Assembly (NCBI GenBank): GCA_023375785.1 | Contig: SZWC01015265.1 | Coordinates: 1-35,572, forward strand | Source: Penium margaritaceum | Taxonomy: Eukaryota; Streptophyta; Zygnematophyceae; Desmidiales; Peniaceae | Reading direction: 5' to 3' | DNA: 35,572 bases | Program-made: the position numbers and the translations under genes | In this document: piece by piece, positions 1 to 10,330 of the stretch | How positions within the stretch are numbered: position 1 is the first letter of the stretch | How the letters are laid out: the number at the start of each line of letters is the position of its first letter | Notes under the pieces: model-generated | Seen by the model: the letters and a program-made list of their open reading frames with translations, nothing else | The model's database searches: none | What the model was told of the DNA's origin: nothing

Positions 1-68
<68 letters not shown>

Positions 69-69
69 T

Positions 70-117
<48 letters not shown>

Positions 118-186
118 CATGGATATGTATATGTATATGTATATGTATCTGTATATGTTTATGTATATGTACATGTATATATGTGT
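1..186. repeat. TATATG microsatellite
   Basis: Near-perfect tandem TATATG hexamers from the first base, with a few variants (TTTATG, TACATGGATATG, TCTGTATATG) from about base 67 on. It gives a spurious Met-Tyr repeat when translated. It begins before the window, so its full length is unknown. After about base 190 the sequence becomes ordinary AT-rich DNA. Confidence 0.97.
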
Positions 187-1541
187 AGTTTTTCACATGT
201 TCTTCTACAAATACATATAAAAACATAGTAAATGTTTTCATATCAGTTATTGAGGTGTCTTAAGGAATGATTTGTTACACATTTTCCTGGTTTGAAACCT
301 TTTTTGTTGAAGAGATGTCCCTCAACCATAAACTTCATGAATTTTAAGTTACAATTCAATCAACAGAGATTCCATTTATGGATGGATTTTGATTTACATA
401 TATCATTTTAAATCATTTTTATTCTAATTCCCAATGGAAAGTTGTGTTTGTTGTTTCCTGAAAGTATGTTGATTGAAAGTACATAACTGAATGGAACTCG
501 TATGAAGAAGGATTCTTAAAGGTAGTGATATAGAATGCTTGATTGCCGAGTTTAATTCACGTGTTTCCAGACAATTACTTTCAAATTCTCCTCTTTTCTG
601 TTGACCGATCCCTTGTGGTGCAGTTGGCGGACTATCTCACCTGCGACCCCCTCTTGTTCCCCTCCCTCGCGGTTATTTCTGTCTGTAGTGCGGAATCGTT
701 CAATGTACGTGTCCTTTTTTCTGTTTGCGTTGTTCGAACATTTTCTCTCACAAAGACATGAATGGGGTTCGCTATTCCTTAGTCGCTCACGCTGGTTTCG
801 CGTCCCGAACACCTAAATCAAGTAACCCCATCCATGTTGCGATCATTAATCAACTCTTTTGTCTTCTTGTTGTTATTAGCCAACCCCATGTGTGTCTTCG
901 CTGTCCTAATGAGAAGTTCAGAAACAATCATAACCCAAACTTCAAGAAGAATACAAGTTACGTTACGCCAAGAGGAAAATCAACAGCTCACTGGGATGAA
1001 GTGCAAAGAATAAAAAATCAAGGAATCGTTGCATTAGGATAACTTCAATTCATCAATAGGTGTACATCGATGACAAGTAGCGATACTAACGAGCACATGT
1101 GTAAAATAGCAAAAACAAAATGAGTCCTTGGGGTCCAGAGTGCTTGATTCAATGTATTGCTGCAATGTTACATTTTTAGGAGTCCCTTCAAGAAAATCAT
1201 TTGAGAAGTCAAGGGCTACACGAATGCCCTAACAAATTGTGATTTCAGTCTAAATTCAATGTCTCATGGTCGAATTTCTTACTAAAATTGTTTGGGCGCA
1301 ATAGACGTGATATCTATGCTCCCGAAGGACGGACCCTCCCATGTATAGCAGGGGAATTCTATGTATGCCAAAAAAATGAACGAGGTATCCAGCCTTGCTG
1401 GCCATGTTGTACCAGCGACCTACGTCATTGATTGAGCATGGCGAGGAGGGTTATGTGACCATCACTCGATTCCAACCCTCGCTCCCTCGCGAGATCACGA
1501 TTGAGCAATGACCCTTTATTTTGAAATATTTTTCCACGCGC

Positions 1542-1567
1542 AAACCCTTTATTGCGATTTAGGGTTT
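1542..1567. repeat. Inverted pair of telobox-like AAACCCT motifs
   Basis: AAACCCT at 1542-1548 faces AGGGTTT at 1561-1567 across a 12-base spacer. AAACCCT(A) is the plant telobox core, found in promoters of growth-related genes and as an interstitial telomere-type motif. No gene follows that I can support, so a promoter role is not claimed. A chance short inverted repeat is possible. Confidence 0.4.
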
Positions 1568-1751
1568 CGTATGTTTCACACAAGGGTAACGCGCGCAAAA
1601 CATAAAACCGTGCATCGTTAAAGGAGGTTTATGTGTTAAAGAAAAGGGTAATCGCTCCATCGCAATTGAGCAAAAACTCCCATTTAAGATTATTGTTTTC
1701 TTTCTTGGCACACAAAGCACCTTTGGTTTACGAGACGAACACCTTCAAATC

Positions 1752-1776
1752 CAACCCTGAATCACATTCAGGGTTG
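1752..1776. repeat. Perfect 11-bp hairpin
   Basis: CAACCCTGAAT (1752-1762) and ATTCAGGGTTG (1766-1776) are perfect reverse complements separated by three bases (CAC). It lies upstream of the copia remnant A, in sequence where its LTR or leader would be expected. There is no following T-run, so it does not resemble an RNA polymerase III terminator. Function unknown. Confidence 0.6.
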
Positions 1777-1862
1777 AGAGTTTTCTTTCTACGCGTGCAT
1801 CTACTGGGCCGCGCGGCAGTGGGACCCAGCAGCCTCACCGCGAACATTGTCGCAGAGGCATG

Positions 1863-2735
1863 AGAGGCGAACGGGCATCCGAGTCTGCCTCAACATCGAC
1901 TTCACGTCACCATTTGGTAAGCGTCTCCCCAACCCCTTTGTCTATGGGGGATCATGTGCCACACGCCAACCCAAGGGTCACCGTTGCTCAGCTGTACGCA
2001 ACACCGCCATAGGACATTGTTAGTCTTGTGGGCGCTCTCAGACATGCCACTTTGCCTATCAAAGACGCGGCTGTAGCAGCTACAGCTACATTTGTTGTAT
2101 CTGCTAGAGCTTCGCGCGCTCCTCCAACAACGTAAGCCGGCTGCGCCACCGAGGTGTACACAGAGGCCGCAACCGTTGTTGGACCCATTTCTGCAGCCAC
2201 AGCTGACATAGGCACTCGAATCTCCGTAGCCGCCTCTTTCGTTGCTTGGATGACGGCCTCAGCTACATCTGCTGCAGCCGCTACCGCGATGTCCATCCGC
2301 GCCTCTGCATCGGCCGCCGTAGCAGCAACAACATCTTCCCAATCTACCAGCTCCAGCGTCGTCACCGCGACTGTTTCTGTTGCGGTTGTCTTCGCCACTC
2401 TCGGTGCCGACTTCATTGCCGGAGCTCTCGCTCTTCTGGTTCTAGCCGTGTCTATACTCACCATCCTCTCTACAGCCACCGCAGCTACAATCCCTAATCT
2501 CCTTGCCTTCCTACGCAGCCCGTCCTCTTCATTTCCTTGGTGCAAACTGGGTCTGCTTGCATTCTTCTCTTACCTTCTGTGCGGTGGCTTGTCCTATCTC
2601 ACTTGGGGTGGGCTGTCCTACAGCATCTTATTTCTTTGCCTCAGGCAACCTCATTTTTTCCACGCCCACTGGGGTTGGGGAAGCTGTGCCAAAATCTTTC
2701 CGATAGAGCCTGTACGTTGTCACCATGCCCAGTGA
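1863..2735 (+). pseudogene. Conserved Ala/Thr-rich frame upstream of gag (element A)
   Basis: This register is open from 1863 to a TGA at 2733-2735 apart from a TAG at 2010 and a TAA at 2133. It is very rich in Ala, Thr, Ser and Val, and turns hydrophobic and aromatic near its end. It overlaps the start of gag (ATG 2725) by 11 bases in another register. The equivalent region of element D carries a comparable frame in the same sense. Codons 2103-2222 here and 33463-33344 there align without gaps with about 18 of 40 residues identical, counted by eye (both have ARA, AP and EVY/EAY-type positions). I do not recognise a domain. It may be an extra retrotransposon protein or an N-terminal gag extension. 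Conservation could partly reflect low complexity. Confidence 0.5.
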
Positions 2736-4330
2736 CGACGAGTTCTTCATTGTGGCATTTTTGCATTAGCTGGCCCTCGCTCGCGAGGCACAGCAGGAGG
2801 CTGAGGATCGCCTTCAGCTCGCTGAGGACAACCGCGCCTCTTTTGCTTATGAAGTCGCCGCTATTGTCCTTTGATGCCTCCCCATCACGTCTGATGTTCC
2901 TCCTTGTGCCGGTGGCACCTCGTCTTCTTCTAGCACCTCTACTACTACGCACACTGGCACTGCTGGCACTGCTTCCCCTCTGCCTGCTCCTTGCTTGCAT
3001 GACTTCTTCTCTCAGCCGCCTGCGTTTACCTCCGGGCTCGCCTTCTCCTCTTGGGAAGTGCGCTTCAGCGCATGGGCTCAAGGAGAGCAGTTGTGAGAGT
3101 ATTACTCCTCCGCTATTGCTCCATTCACACCACTTGCTACTGAGTCCGCCCGGGCTGTCCGTGCTCACATCACCGCTGCCCTTGAATCTCTGATTGATGA
3201 TGTTGGCACCTTCAATATTGACCCTGTTGCCCAGCGCCCTGCTTACCCCATTGGCGCATACGCCATGTTGCGTCGCCGTTCCACCATCACTGGCTAAGCC
3301 TCTCAGAGCCCGCTTACGATCCAGTTCAACACGCTCCTCATGCACGGTGATGAGACCGCCAATGCCTATTGGGCTCGGGGTCTCAAGCTCCTTTGTGAGC
3401 TTGACGACGCAGCACCTGGTCAGCTCTCTGCCGTTTTGACCATGGATAACGGTCATATTCCTGAGCTGTCTGATGTTCTCCGCGATGTCAAAATTGATGA
3501 GCTGCAACACCTTGCCTCACAGCCAGTCTTGCCCAAGTCGCCGCCTGGGATTGGTGCTCTCTGAGACTTCACATCCGAGCGCCTTACTACTTGGTGGACT
3601 AGTCTGTAGAACAAGCGCCTTCATCGTTCGGCAGTCACAAGTGTTGCTACACTCACCACTACTGTTGCACCCTTATCCTCTACTACATCTTCTTTTGCCT
3701 CCACCGCTTCTTCTTCATCCTCTCTTGCCTCTGCCCTCACTAGCATGGGTCGTGGAAAGGGCAAGGGAAAGGGTAAGGGCAAAGGCAAAGACAAGGGTGC
3801 TGCTCCTTCCTCGAGGGTTCCGGGCGCCATTGTGTGTTGGAACTGTGGCTCGACTAAGCACTCAGCTCGGACCTGCCCGGCTCCACTGGACGACCTTTGC
3901 CTTGCTCGGGCCATGCGCGCTCACTGGGCTTGCACCTCTACCTCCTCCTCCTCACCCTCGTCCTTTATCGCTGATGTCCCATCGCGCTCCTCTACCCCAC
4001 TCCCGGCTCAAGCTCACGCCACCTTAGGTGTGCCTTCTCCGCCATCGCCTGGCCCCTACCCCTGGGTCTGGCCATCTCCCTACGGGGCCCCTACATATGC
4101 TGGTCCCCCGTCATTAGCCTACGCCGGTCCACCGTGGTTCCCCCCTTCCTCCGCCGCCACTACCCTAGCTCCTCCAGCGTCCGTGGATGGTGATTGCGGT
4201 GATCGCGAGCGCCACCTTGAGCAGTCTCTCCTTCAATTTCTTTGCCGCCGCGATCAGGGAGGTGAGGGTGTTGCATTTCTGGCCAGAGTTCTTCTGTGTC
4301 AGATTGACAATGTCCTTCTGTGGATCCTCC
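2725..4330 (+). pseudogene. gag: Gag of copia element A (interrupted)
   Basis: Capsid/nucleocapsid precursor that packages element RNA in cytoplasmic particles. It is read in one register from ATG 2725 (MPSDDEFF). In-frame stops are TAG 2767, TGA 2872, TGA 3094, TAA 3295, TGA 3562 and TAG 3607. Landmarks shared with the gag of D are SWEVRFSAWAQGE (about 3045), GAYAMLRRR, LTIQFNTLLM and NAYWARGLKLL. The TGA at 3094 aligns with a Trp in D (LWEYY), so it is a TGG to TGA change. A Gly-Lys-rich basic stretch at 3745-3800 precedes the zinc knuckle CWNCGSTKHSARTC (C-x2-C-x4-H-x4-C, about 3835-3880). A Pro/Ser-rich tail follows. The register shifts before the protease, somewhere between 4260 and 4330. 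Confidence 0.85.
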
Positions 4331-5388
4331 CGATTACATTCTTCGTGCCTTGTGTGCGTCTGTCCCGTGGATTGAGCGTTGGCAGTCAGACTTCCTTCCT
4401 CGTGGTCTCTCACTTTGTACCGTGTCTTCATCCTTCGTTGGCACTGTCGCCACGTCTAGTGTGCTTCCCTCCGTGCGTGTGTCTAGTGGCCTCTGGGTCC
4501 TTGACTCCGGGGCAACCCACCACATGACGTCTGTGTGTTCCTCTTTTATCTGGCTAGGCCCTGTCGGTTCAATCCGCTTTGTTCGTACTGGGTCGGGTCA
4601 GTGGCTGCCTATTCAGGGTGTGGGTGTCGTGCACTTTGTTGAACCTGGTGGTGCCTTGTACCTGCCTGATGTTCTGTATGTGCCTTTGCTGGAACTTAGC
4701 CTGTTGTCTTTGCAATCCGTAGATGATCAAGGCATGGACTTCACTGCTAGCAGTGGTGTTGACATTGACTGTCTGAATTCCTCCCAACATGCTGTTCTCC
4801 GTGGCATGAAGTGCTGGAGACTCTATCGTGTTCCCTTGCACGCCTCCTCCGCTCCTGCCACCGGCGTCGCCATTGCTCATGTTGCACCATCTTTAACCCC
4901 TCACCTTGTCCGCCTCTTGCATCTTCGCCTTGGTCATGTCCACACCGATGCTATTCATAGAATGCTACGACTCCAGCCTGCTCTTCGCCTCTCACCTTCC
5001 ACCTTCTATGCACCTTGTCCTACTGATTGTCTTGACTGTGCGCAAGGGAAGATGCATCCCTCTCCTTTCTCTCCTTCTAAGTCTCACTCTACACATCCCC
5101 TTGATTGTGTTCATGCAAATGTCATGTGGCCTTTGCCTCATGACCTTCTTGGTGACGTGGGTTGCTACGTCTTGTGCCTTACCAATGACTTCTCTCGCTT
5201 TCACCAGGTGTTCGCTCTTTGTCAGAAGAGCGGTGTCTGTCCCGTCATTGAACCATGGCTTGTTCAGGCTCAGTGTGCATGTCAACGGTCACTACGAATC
5301 TTTCGCAGTGACCAAGGTGGTGAATTTCTTGGTCCCACCGCTCGTCTTCTCGAGTCTCGTGGGGTGTGTCTGCATGCATCCGCTTGTG
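4320..5388 (+). pseudogene. pol: Protease and partial integrase of copia element A
   Basis: This frame has no internal stop. The protease core is WVLDSGATHHMTS (about 4495-4535), with an intact DSGA active site. The GAG-pre-integrase domain shows LLHLRLGHVH and CLDCAQGKM (about 4910-5055). The integrase core shows DCVHANVMWPLPHD and RSDQGGEF. The first catalytic Asp (HVDAMGP in D) is Asn here (HANVMWP), so the integrase would be inactive. The second Asp is kept. Similarity to D ends at about 5388 (RGVCLHASAC); beyond it the frame runs on into unrelated antisense gypsy sequence to a stop near 5525. RT and RNase H are absent. Translation would have come from the gag-pol polyprotein. Confidence 0.88.
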
Positions 5389-5389
5389 A

Positions 5390-6262
5390 GGTCCCACATG
5401 ACCTGCGACCGGCGGGTCGTGTAGCTGGAAGACAACATTCTCTTGAATGTCTCCCGAGTCTGGCACAAAAGTTGTTCTCTATGCCAAAAGATTATTGCAG
5501 CCTCCACCAATATGCACTTGTCTAGATTCTGAGAGTTTTGAAACCAAGAATTCACATAGTATCCCATCCGGACCTTGTTTTCAAAACTGTTGTAGTGGGT
5601 AAGCTCTCAAGGTGGTTACCAGAGGTGTAGAGGGATTTGGTTTTTTCATTATTGCTATCATAATGGAAATAAAATACCCACCAACCTCGGTGATTGTTTT
5701 AATTTCCATAAGCTGTCAGCTTAGTGGATCGGCCATGTTGATGCATCCTGGCCGATACTCCCACGTGAACGAGAATCGGCTCAAGTATTTTCTCCAACAC
5801 ACCTGTCGTCTTGACAGGTTCTTTTACATTTGGAAAAACACGAATGGGAAGTGGTCGGACACAACCGTCACACCCCCTTCAGTGCGCTCGAGGAAGCAAT
5901 GCCACATCTTGAAAGCGTGCACCACCGTAGGAAGCTCTTAATCCCTAGTTGTATACCGCGTCTCTACGGTGGTGAGCTTTTGGCTCTCATATGCAACTGG
6001 GTGACCATTATGCATGAGGTCTGCCCCAAGTCCTATTTCAGACGCATCACATTGCACCTCCCATGGTTGCGATGGTTCGGGAAGAGATAAGATGGGCATT
6101 GTCGACAAAAGCTCTCTGACTTTGAGAAACACAATCTTATAATCAGAAGTCCAATCCCATTCTACATGATTTTGCATGAGCCTGGTTAGCGGCGCTACCA
6201 TGGTCGAATACCCTTGCATAAACTAAAGAGAATAGATAAGATATTCCCCCCACCTTTGTTTG
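5390..6262 (-). pseudogene. pol: Ty3/gypsy RT end, RNase H and integrase N-terminus (fragment)
   Basis: Read on the minus strand from high to low coordinates. The RT thumb/connection is QGYSTMVAPLTRLMQ (about 6219-6175). The RNase H start is PWEVQCDASEIGLGADL (about 6085-6035), then VAYESQKLTTVETRYTTRD and, past a TAA at 5938, ELPTVVHAFKMWHCFLE, VVSDHFP, LSRRQ and EYRPG. A TGA after ADPLS sits where the family usually has ADALSR (CGA to TGA). Past a degenerate linker, TRETFKRMLSS (about 5440-5410) matches the N-terminal zinc-binding part of gypsy integrase. The catalytic RT core and the integrase core are absent at this site. The fragment stops where copia element A begins on the other strand. 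Confidence 0.82.
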
Positions 6263-7169
6263 ACCTCTTTCATTCCTAACATAGTGCTGTAGACTTGCCC
6301 TCACTTAGAATCCCCTTTTTTGGGGATGTATCAATGTTTACGGTGATTGTGTGTAGGTTTCTCCATGACCAACTCGCTCATGGGGGTGCCGAGATGTGGC
6401 CCTTAAGGTGCACCGTCATTTGTTGTTTCTCCTCTCTTGTTGCAAAGCTAGGCATGCAGACTATCCTTGCCTCTCTAGCACTTGTGTTCTATTGTGACAG
6501 CACCTGTGTGGGTGGCTGTGTGTTTGTGAGTGTGTGAGTTCACATATGCACCTCATGACTGTGACTACCACTCATACGTGATTACAGATAGGTTAGGATA
6601 CTCAAGTCTATGCTAGACCGCAGACATTGAACCATCCATTTTCAAATGATGTCAAAGCAAGGTTTAGAGACTGCCTATAGTATTATGGTAAGTTGTCAGT
6701 GCAATGTTAAGAACAAAATAAGAGGGTCGTTTTTTGTTTTCCCATAGAGTTTATGTTTCTCCAATTTTAGGGTGGGTTTGTTTTAGCTAGATCATAGAAG
6801 GGGTCAAGAAAAACTCACTACACCAAATGGGGCTCATTTTTGTTTAAGAAAGAGTCCAGAACAAGAGTTCTTAAGTTTCAGAGGTTAAGGTTTTTGGCAA
6901 GAATCGTTGGTGGAAAACGTAGCCTTGTTCTTTTTAACTTAGTCTATGCCTTTTTTAGGGAAACAGAGAGCATTTGATTCACGTGGTATTTTGCAAATTC
7001 TCGAGGTTGAATTTGTGTTGATTTGGGTCCCGTAAGCTGCTCCATAGCCCTCCATGGTGTTGTTTTCTCTTTTTTCGGCTAATCGTTGATCCCTGTGCCA
7101 TTCGAGCAATTAGGCATAGAATTGCGATAGTGAGGTTTCCAAGAAACGACCACTAGCCAGTTGGTTGGG
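6263..7169. other. Unassigned AT-rich spacer
   Basis: No frame on either strand resembles a known protein. The plus frame at 6295-6537 (80 codons) lacks homology I can recognise. RT motifs expected upstream of the gypsy RNase H fragment, such as YLDD, were looked for on the minus strand and not found. Nothing else noted. Confidence 0.5.
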
Positions 7170-7429
7170 GGGATAGAGAGAAAGCAAGCGAGTGAGCAAG
7201 CAAGAGAGCAAGCGAAAGAGCGAGAAAGCGAGCCAGAAGAAAAATAAGTTCTGTGCGAAACAGTCGTCGAAAAGCAAGTGCATGAGAGAAAGAGGGATAG
7301 ATAGAGTTAGCGAGCAAGCTAGCAAGCGAGCCAGCAAGGACAGGTGACGAGAAAAAAAGGGATTAAAGAAACGGTCCCCGGAAAGCGAGTACACGCGCGT
7401 GAGAGAGAGAGGGGGGGGGAGAGAGAGAG

Positions 7430-7508
<79 letters not shown>

Positions 7509-7560
7509 AAGCGAGAAAGCTAGCGAGCAAGCCAGCGAGGAACGACGACAAAGGAGGAAA
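7170..7560. repeat. GA-rich simple repeat with GAGCAAGC-type flanks
   Basis: The core is a pure GA dinucleotide run at about 7431-7507. It is flanked on both sides by irregular GAGCAAGCGAG, AGCGAGCAAGC and GAAAGCGAG units (about 7170-7340 and 7506-7545). The purine bias continues to about 7735 with A-rich GAAAA stretches. Apparent Ser-Leu repeats on the minus strand are products of the repeat, not genes. Long purine tracts can form triplex DNA or bind GAGA-type factors, but nothing here shows that they do. Confidence 0.95.
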
Positions 7561-7743
7561 GAAAGGGGATGCGAAGCTAAAAATCAGGGTGGGGCATCCA
7601 ACAACGCAAGCACAGGAAGGGGGTATTTTTATTTTCTAGGACAAAGAGTTGATCTCGGATCCCTGCCAACACAAAAAGACTAGATCCTTATACGGAAAAA
7701 GAAAAAAAAGAAAAAAAGAAGAAAGAAACCAAAGGGGAAGAGT

Positions 7744-8870
7744 ATGGGGCTACTTAGTCAGATCATTTCGAAGGCATTTATATGGCAGGTAGTAGGTCTT
7801 GCTTCGGTTCTCTGCTCAGTTTCACCTTCTCCTCGTGTGGTCGTGTCTCAATACTCAGCTTGTTTGGGACTTGTCCATGTCGGTAGATGCACCAATGTAG
7901 GACACACTGCTATAATAGTGGAACGAGCATCGAGTTGTAGGACGGAGATTTTAGGAGGGCCACTTTCAGGAGACCTGTATTGCATACCACAACGTTTTGT
8001 TATTGCCCACCCACAAGCACATACCTACCTCTCAGCTGGTCTTGATTCCAGTACATTGGATATTTTACACTAGCCCTTGGTACACATCAGACCATCCTCC
8101 CTCAAAGAGCTCACTCAAGCAGGCCCGATTGATGGTCTTGATCTCAATATGATAAACAAGCAGGAGAGGATTCATCTATGTTTTGCTTGCGGCAGCGGAA
8201 AATTGATGCAACAACCATTTCCTCACCATGAGCACAGATCCACAGCTCCACAGCAAATAGTTCACACCGACCTTTGGACCCCAGGACGTCAATATCCAAC
8301 ATCAGCAGCAGAAGGTGCACGATATGTCATGAGCCTCATCAACGATTACATGCAAATGACATGGTGCTTCATGTTGAAGGAAAAGGCACATGCCACGGCC
8401 GCCATTTGTAATTGGTTACCTTGTGCAGAATGAGAGTGTGGAAATCCAGTACGCATTCTTCGTAGTGATAATGGGGGAGAGTTCACTGGCCAGGCATTTG
8501 AGTAATCATTTACGAGTCAAGGCATTCAGCATTAGATGTCATCTCCTCCGACCCCATAGCAAAATGGGGTTGTAGAACATTGGCATCGCACTTTGAATGA
8601 AGCAGTCCATATAATCATGATAGTAGCAGAGGTCCCTCTTAGTCTTTGGGGCGAGGCAATGATGTATGTAGTCTGGGTACAAAACTGCATTCCCCACAGT
8701 AACCTACAACTCAGTGCAACTCCGTGGCAGCCGTGGCATAAGGAGAGAGTTGACTTAACACACGCACGGGTGTAGGGCAGAATTATATGTTATTAGCCAT
8801 CTCCGGACGATTGTTCTGGGAAACTTGATGGTCCAGGACGTAACACCGTCTTCTTTGTTTCGAGATCGGA
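7744..8870 (+). pseudogene. pol: Copia GAG-pre-integrase and integrase fragment (element H)
   Basis: A decayed Ty1/copia pol piece, clear from about 7960 on. LVHIRPSSLKELTQAG is the GAG-pre-integrase segment, followed by a CFACGSGK metal-binding stretch. Integrase shows IVHTDLWTPG (first Asp), then after a frameshift near 8435 RILRSDNGGEFTG (second Asp) and, past a further shift, QNGVVEHWHRTLNEA (catalytic Glu). GKLDGPGRN (about 8820-8850) is the usual end of the integrase region. The first Gln of the near-invariant PQQNG motif is a TAG codon. No gag, RT or LTR is visible. The 7744-7950 part is open but only loosely similar. It ends at a junction with gypsy RT on the other strand. Confidence 0.82.
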
Positions 8871-9200
8871 TATGCAGATTCAATTATAGCTACAATGTAT
8901 GTCATAAAGAATTCTTATCCCGTGGGTTTGTTCAAGAATTTCATCTACTTCCAGAAGATGCTAGTGGCTCTAGATAGCATTGTCGTTCAATGCCTTGTCC
9001 AAGCACATGCGAATCTCACTAGTTTTGTTATTGACGAAGAAGTATGGGTGCAACATATGGTGACATGATGGCTGGATGAATTCGAGACCGAGCATCTTGT
9101 CCAAGTGCCTTTTGAGCTTGATCGGCTCATTGTCCCTCATCTGACAAGTCCCCTTGATCATCAGTCTATTGTGTAGCTTAAGGCTTGTCTTCTGATCCAT
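8855..9200 (-). pseudogene. pol: Ty3/gypsy reverse transcriptase, N-terminal fragment
   Basis: On the minus strand the fingers of gypsy RT are recognisable: LKRHLDKMLGLEFIQPS, then YFFVNNKTSEIRMCLDKALND (usually FVxKKDGSxRMCVDYRALN). After two TAG codons come EVDEILEQTHGIRILYDI and ISDLETK, matching the IDDLLDQL and LRSGYNQ region. The catalytic YxDD palm is absent because the sequence changes to antisense copia integrase at about 8870. The conserved DYR is DK with one residue missing. Clearly non-functional. Confidence 0.75.
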
Positions 9201-10047
9201 GCTTCGTTGTGGAGGTTACTCTCCAGGCACTTCAACGATAAAACATCCTCAAAACTCCTTGTCAAGTGGTGCAAAGGCCTCCAGAATGGCTACGAGCTTA
9301 TCTAGTGCCAATGTTGATGCGGATGATGCTGTTTGTTTGCTGTTTAATGCAGTTTCTTGTGCTTTCCCTTACCCCATGTGGACTAGCCACGCTTGTACTA
9401 TGAGTTGCACGTATCTTGTGGCCATGCATTGTGATGTCGACTTCATGCATGATTTCATGATTGTTTCAACTTCCTCTTTTGTTTCCTCCTCTGTTGCTTC
9501 CTATAACTGTCGATTTATCGTGGGTCGCTTGATCACAGATGACATCTCCGCCAACAACAAAATTCCTTTGCCACGATACTCAGTGTGGCCTTTGGGTCAC
9601 CAACCATTCGATTTCTACATCCAAGCATTTTAACCAGCGCTGTTCATGTAATAAACTATTGCTATAATTTGTGGAAGGTCATATTGGATGCCAAATGCTA
9701 CAATAGCTCAGTGATTGTTGCGCTTGGGGCCGTTGTTGAAGCACAAACAGAGCTTGCCAAGGATGGGGTTATTGCCCATGATGATTTCACGGAACTGTTG
9801 TGTGTACTCTGTCATGCTGGACTACCAACTTAAGTGCTAAAACTTACACTATGTGTACAGCTTTATCTTTGTTTCTTCCAAGAGGATGGCACACCTTAAG
9901 TCCATTCAGTTTCTTGGTGGGGTAAAAAAGTTGTGTTAGATAGGATTCATCAGCTCGACAAGTAGAAGGCCTGTGGTCGACAACGTGAGAACGTTTGCGT
10001 GAGTCATAGTCTAGCTCCACTGGTCTCCTGCTGTCATTTAATGATCT

Positions 10048-10330
10048 CTATATCAAACCACCAAACAGACGTCGTGCCACGTAAAGTGAGACCACAAGGT
10101 TAACTTTCTTCTTGTGCTTATTCATCCCCAAAGTAGTGAAGTTTACCTCCAATCTCGTCAGCCACATCCCCGATCCTTTGAATTTTGGAGGACCACATTG
10201 TTCAAGAAATCTTGGCTGGATTTTATGTTCACTTGAGAATTGGTTGTTTCTCTCCAGATGAAAAATGCTTTCCATTCCCACGCAATCCGAAGCTCCTCCA
10301 TATTTGTCGTGAGTTGTTGGAGTAGATGTT
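10048..10330 (-). pseudogene. gag: Ty3/gypsy gag-like fragment
   Basis: The minus-strand frame contains PKFKGSGMWLTRLEVNFTTL, then KKKVNLVVSLYVARRLFGGL. This follows the usual gypsy capsid pattern PxFxG....WL..+E..F...G.....KV......L...A..W. It lies between a primer-binding-like site and an RT fragment in the correct order, which supports the call. No zinc knuckle is visible downstream. The match is a short pattern, so confidence is moderate. Confidence 0.55.

Larger units (their letters stand above)
187..1862. other. Unassigned sequence without a recognisable gene
   Basis: AT-rich to mixed-composition DNA with only short overlapping frames on both strands (for example near 543-1042 and 1633-1863), none resembling a family I know. 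It should contain the 5' LTR and primer-binding site of the copia element that follows, but I find no TGGTATCAGAG motif here, so that end is deleted or decayed. Two small inverted repeats are listed separately. Confidence 0.6.
1863..5390 (+). mobile_element. Copia element A, 5' part only (pre-gag frame, gag, protease, integrase)
   Basis: Ty1/copia retrotransposon remnant in plus orientation. The order seen is an Ala/Thr-rich frame, gag with a CCHC knuckle, aspartic protease, GAG-pre-integrase domain and integrase core. The integrase reading stops just after the second catalytic Asp region (about 5388). Everything downstream (rest of integrase, RT, RNase H, 3' LTR) is missing and is replaced by a gypsy fragment on the opposite strand. 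Gag and protease align along their length with element D at the other end of the window, so A and D are two copies of one lineage in opposite orientation. Confidence 0.85.

Noticed and set aside
5..220. Apparent Met-Tyr repeat protein
   Set aside because: Direct translation of the TATATG microsatellite with no codon structure or start context.
543..1042. Overlapping frames of 70-105 codons on both strands
   Set aside because: They overlap each other in three registers, lack homology I can recognise, and show no consistent coding bias.
2154..2735. A host membrane protein (hydrophobic Ala/Leu-rich frame)
   Set aside because: The frame lies directly before copia gag, overlaps its start, and has a counterpart before gag of element D, so it is treated as part of the element.
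7319..7551. Ser-Leu repeat proteins on the minus strand
   Set aside because: They are the translation of the GA dinucleotide run.
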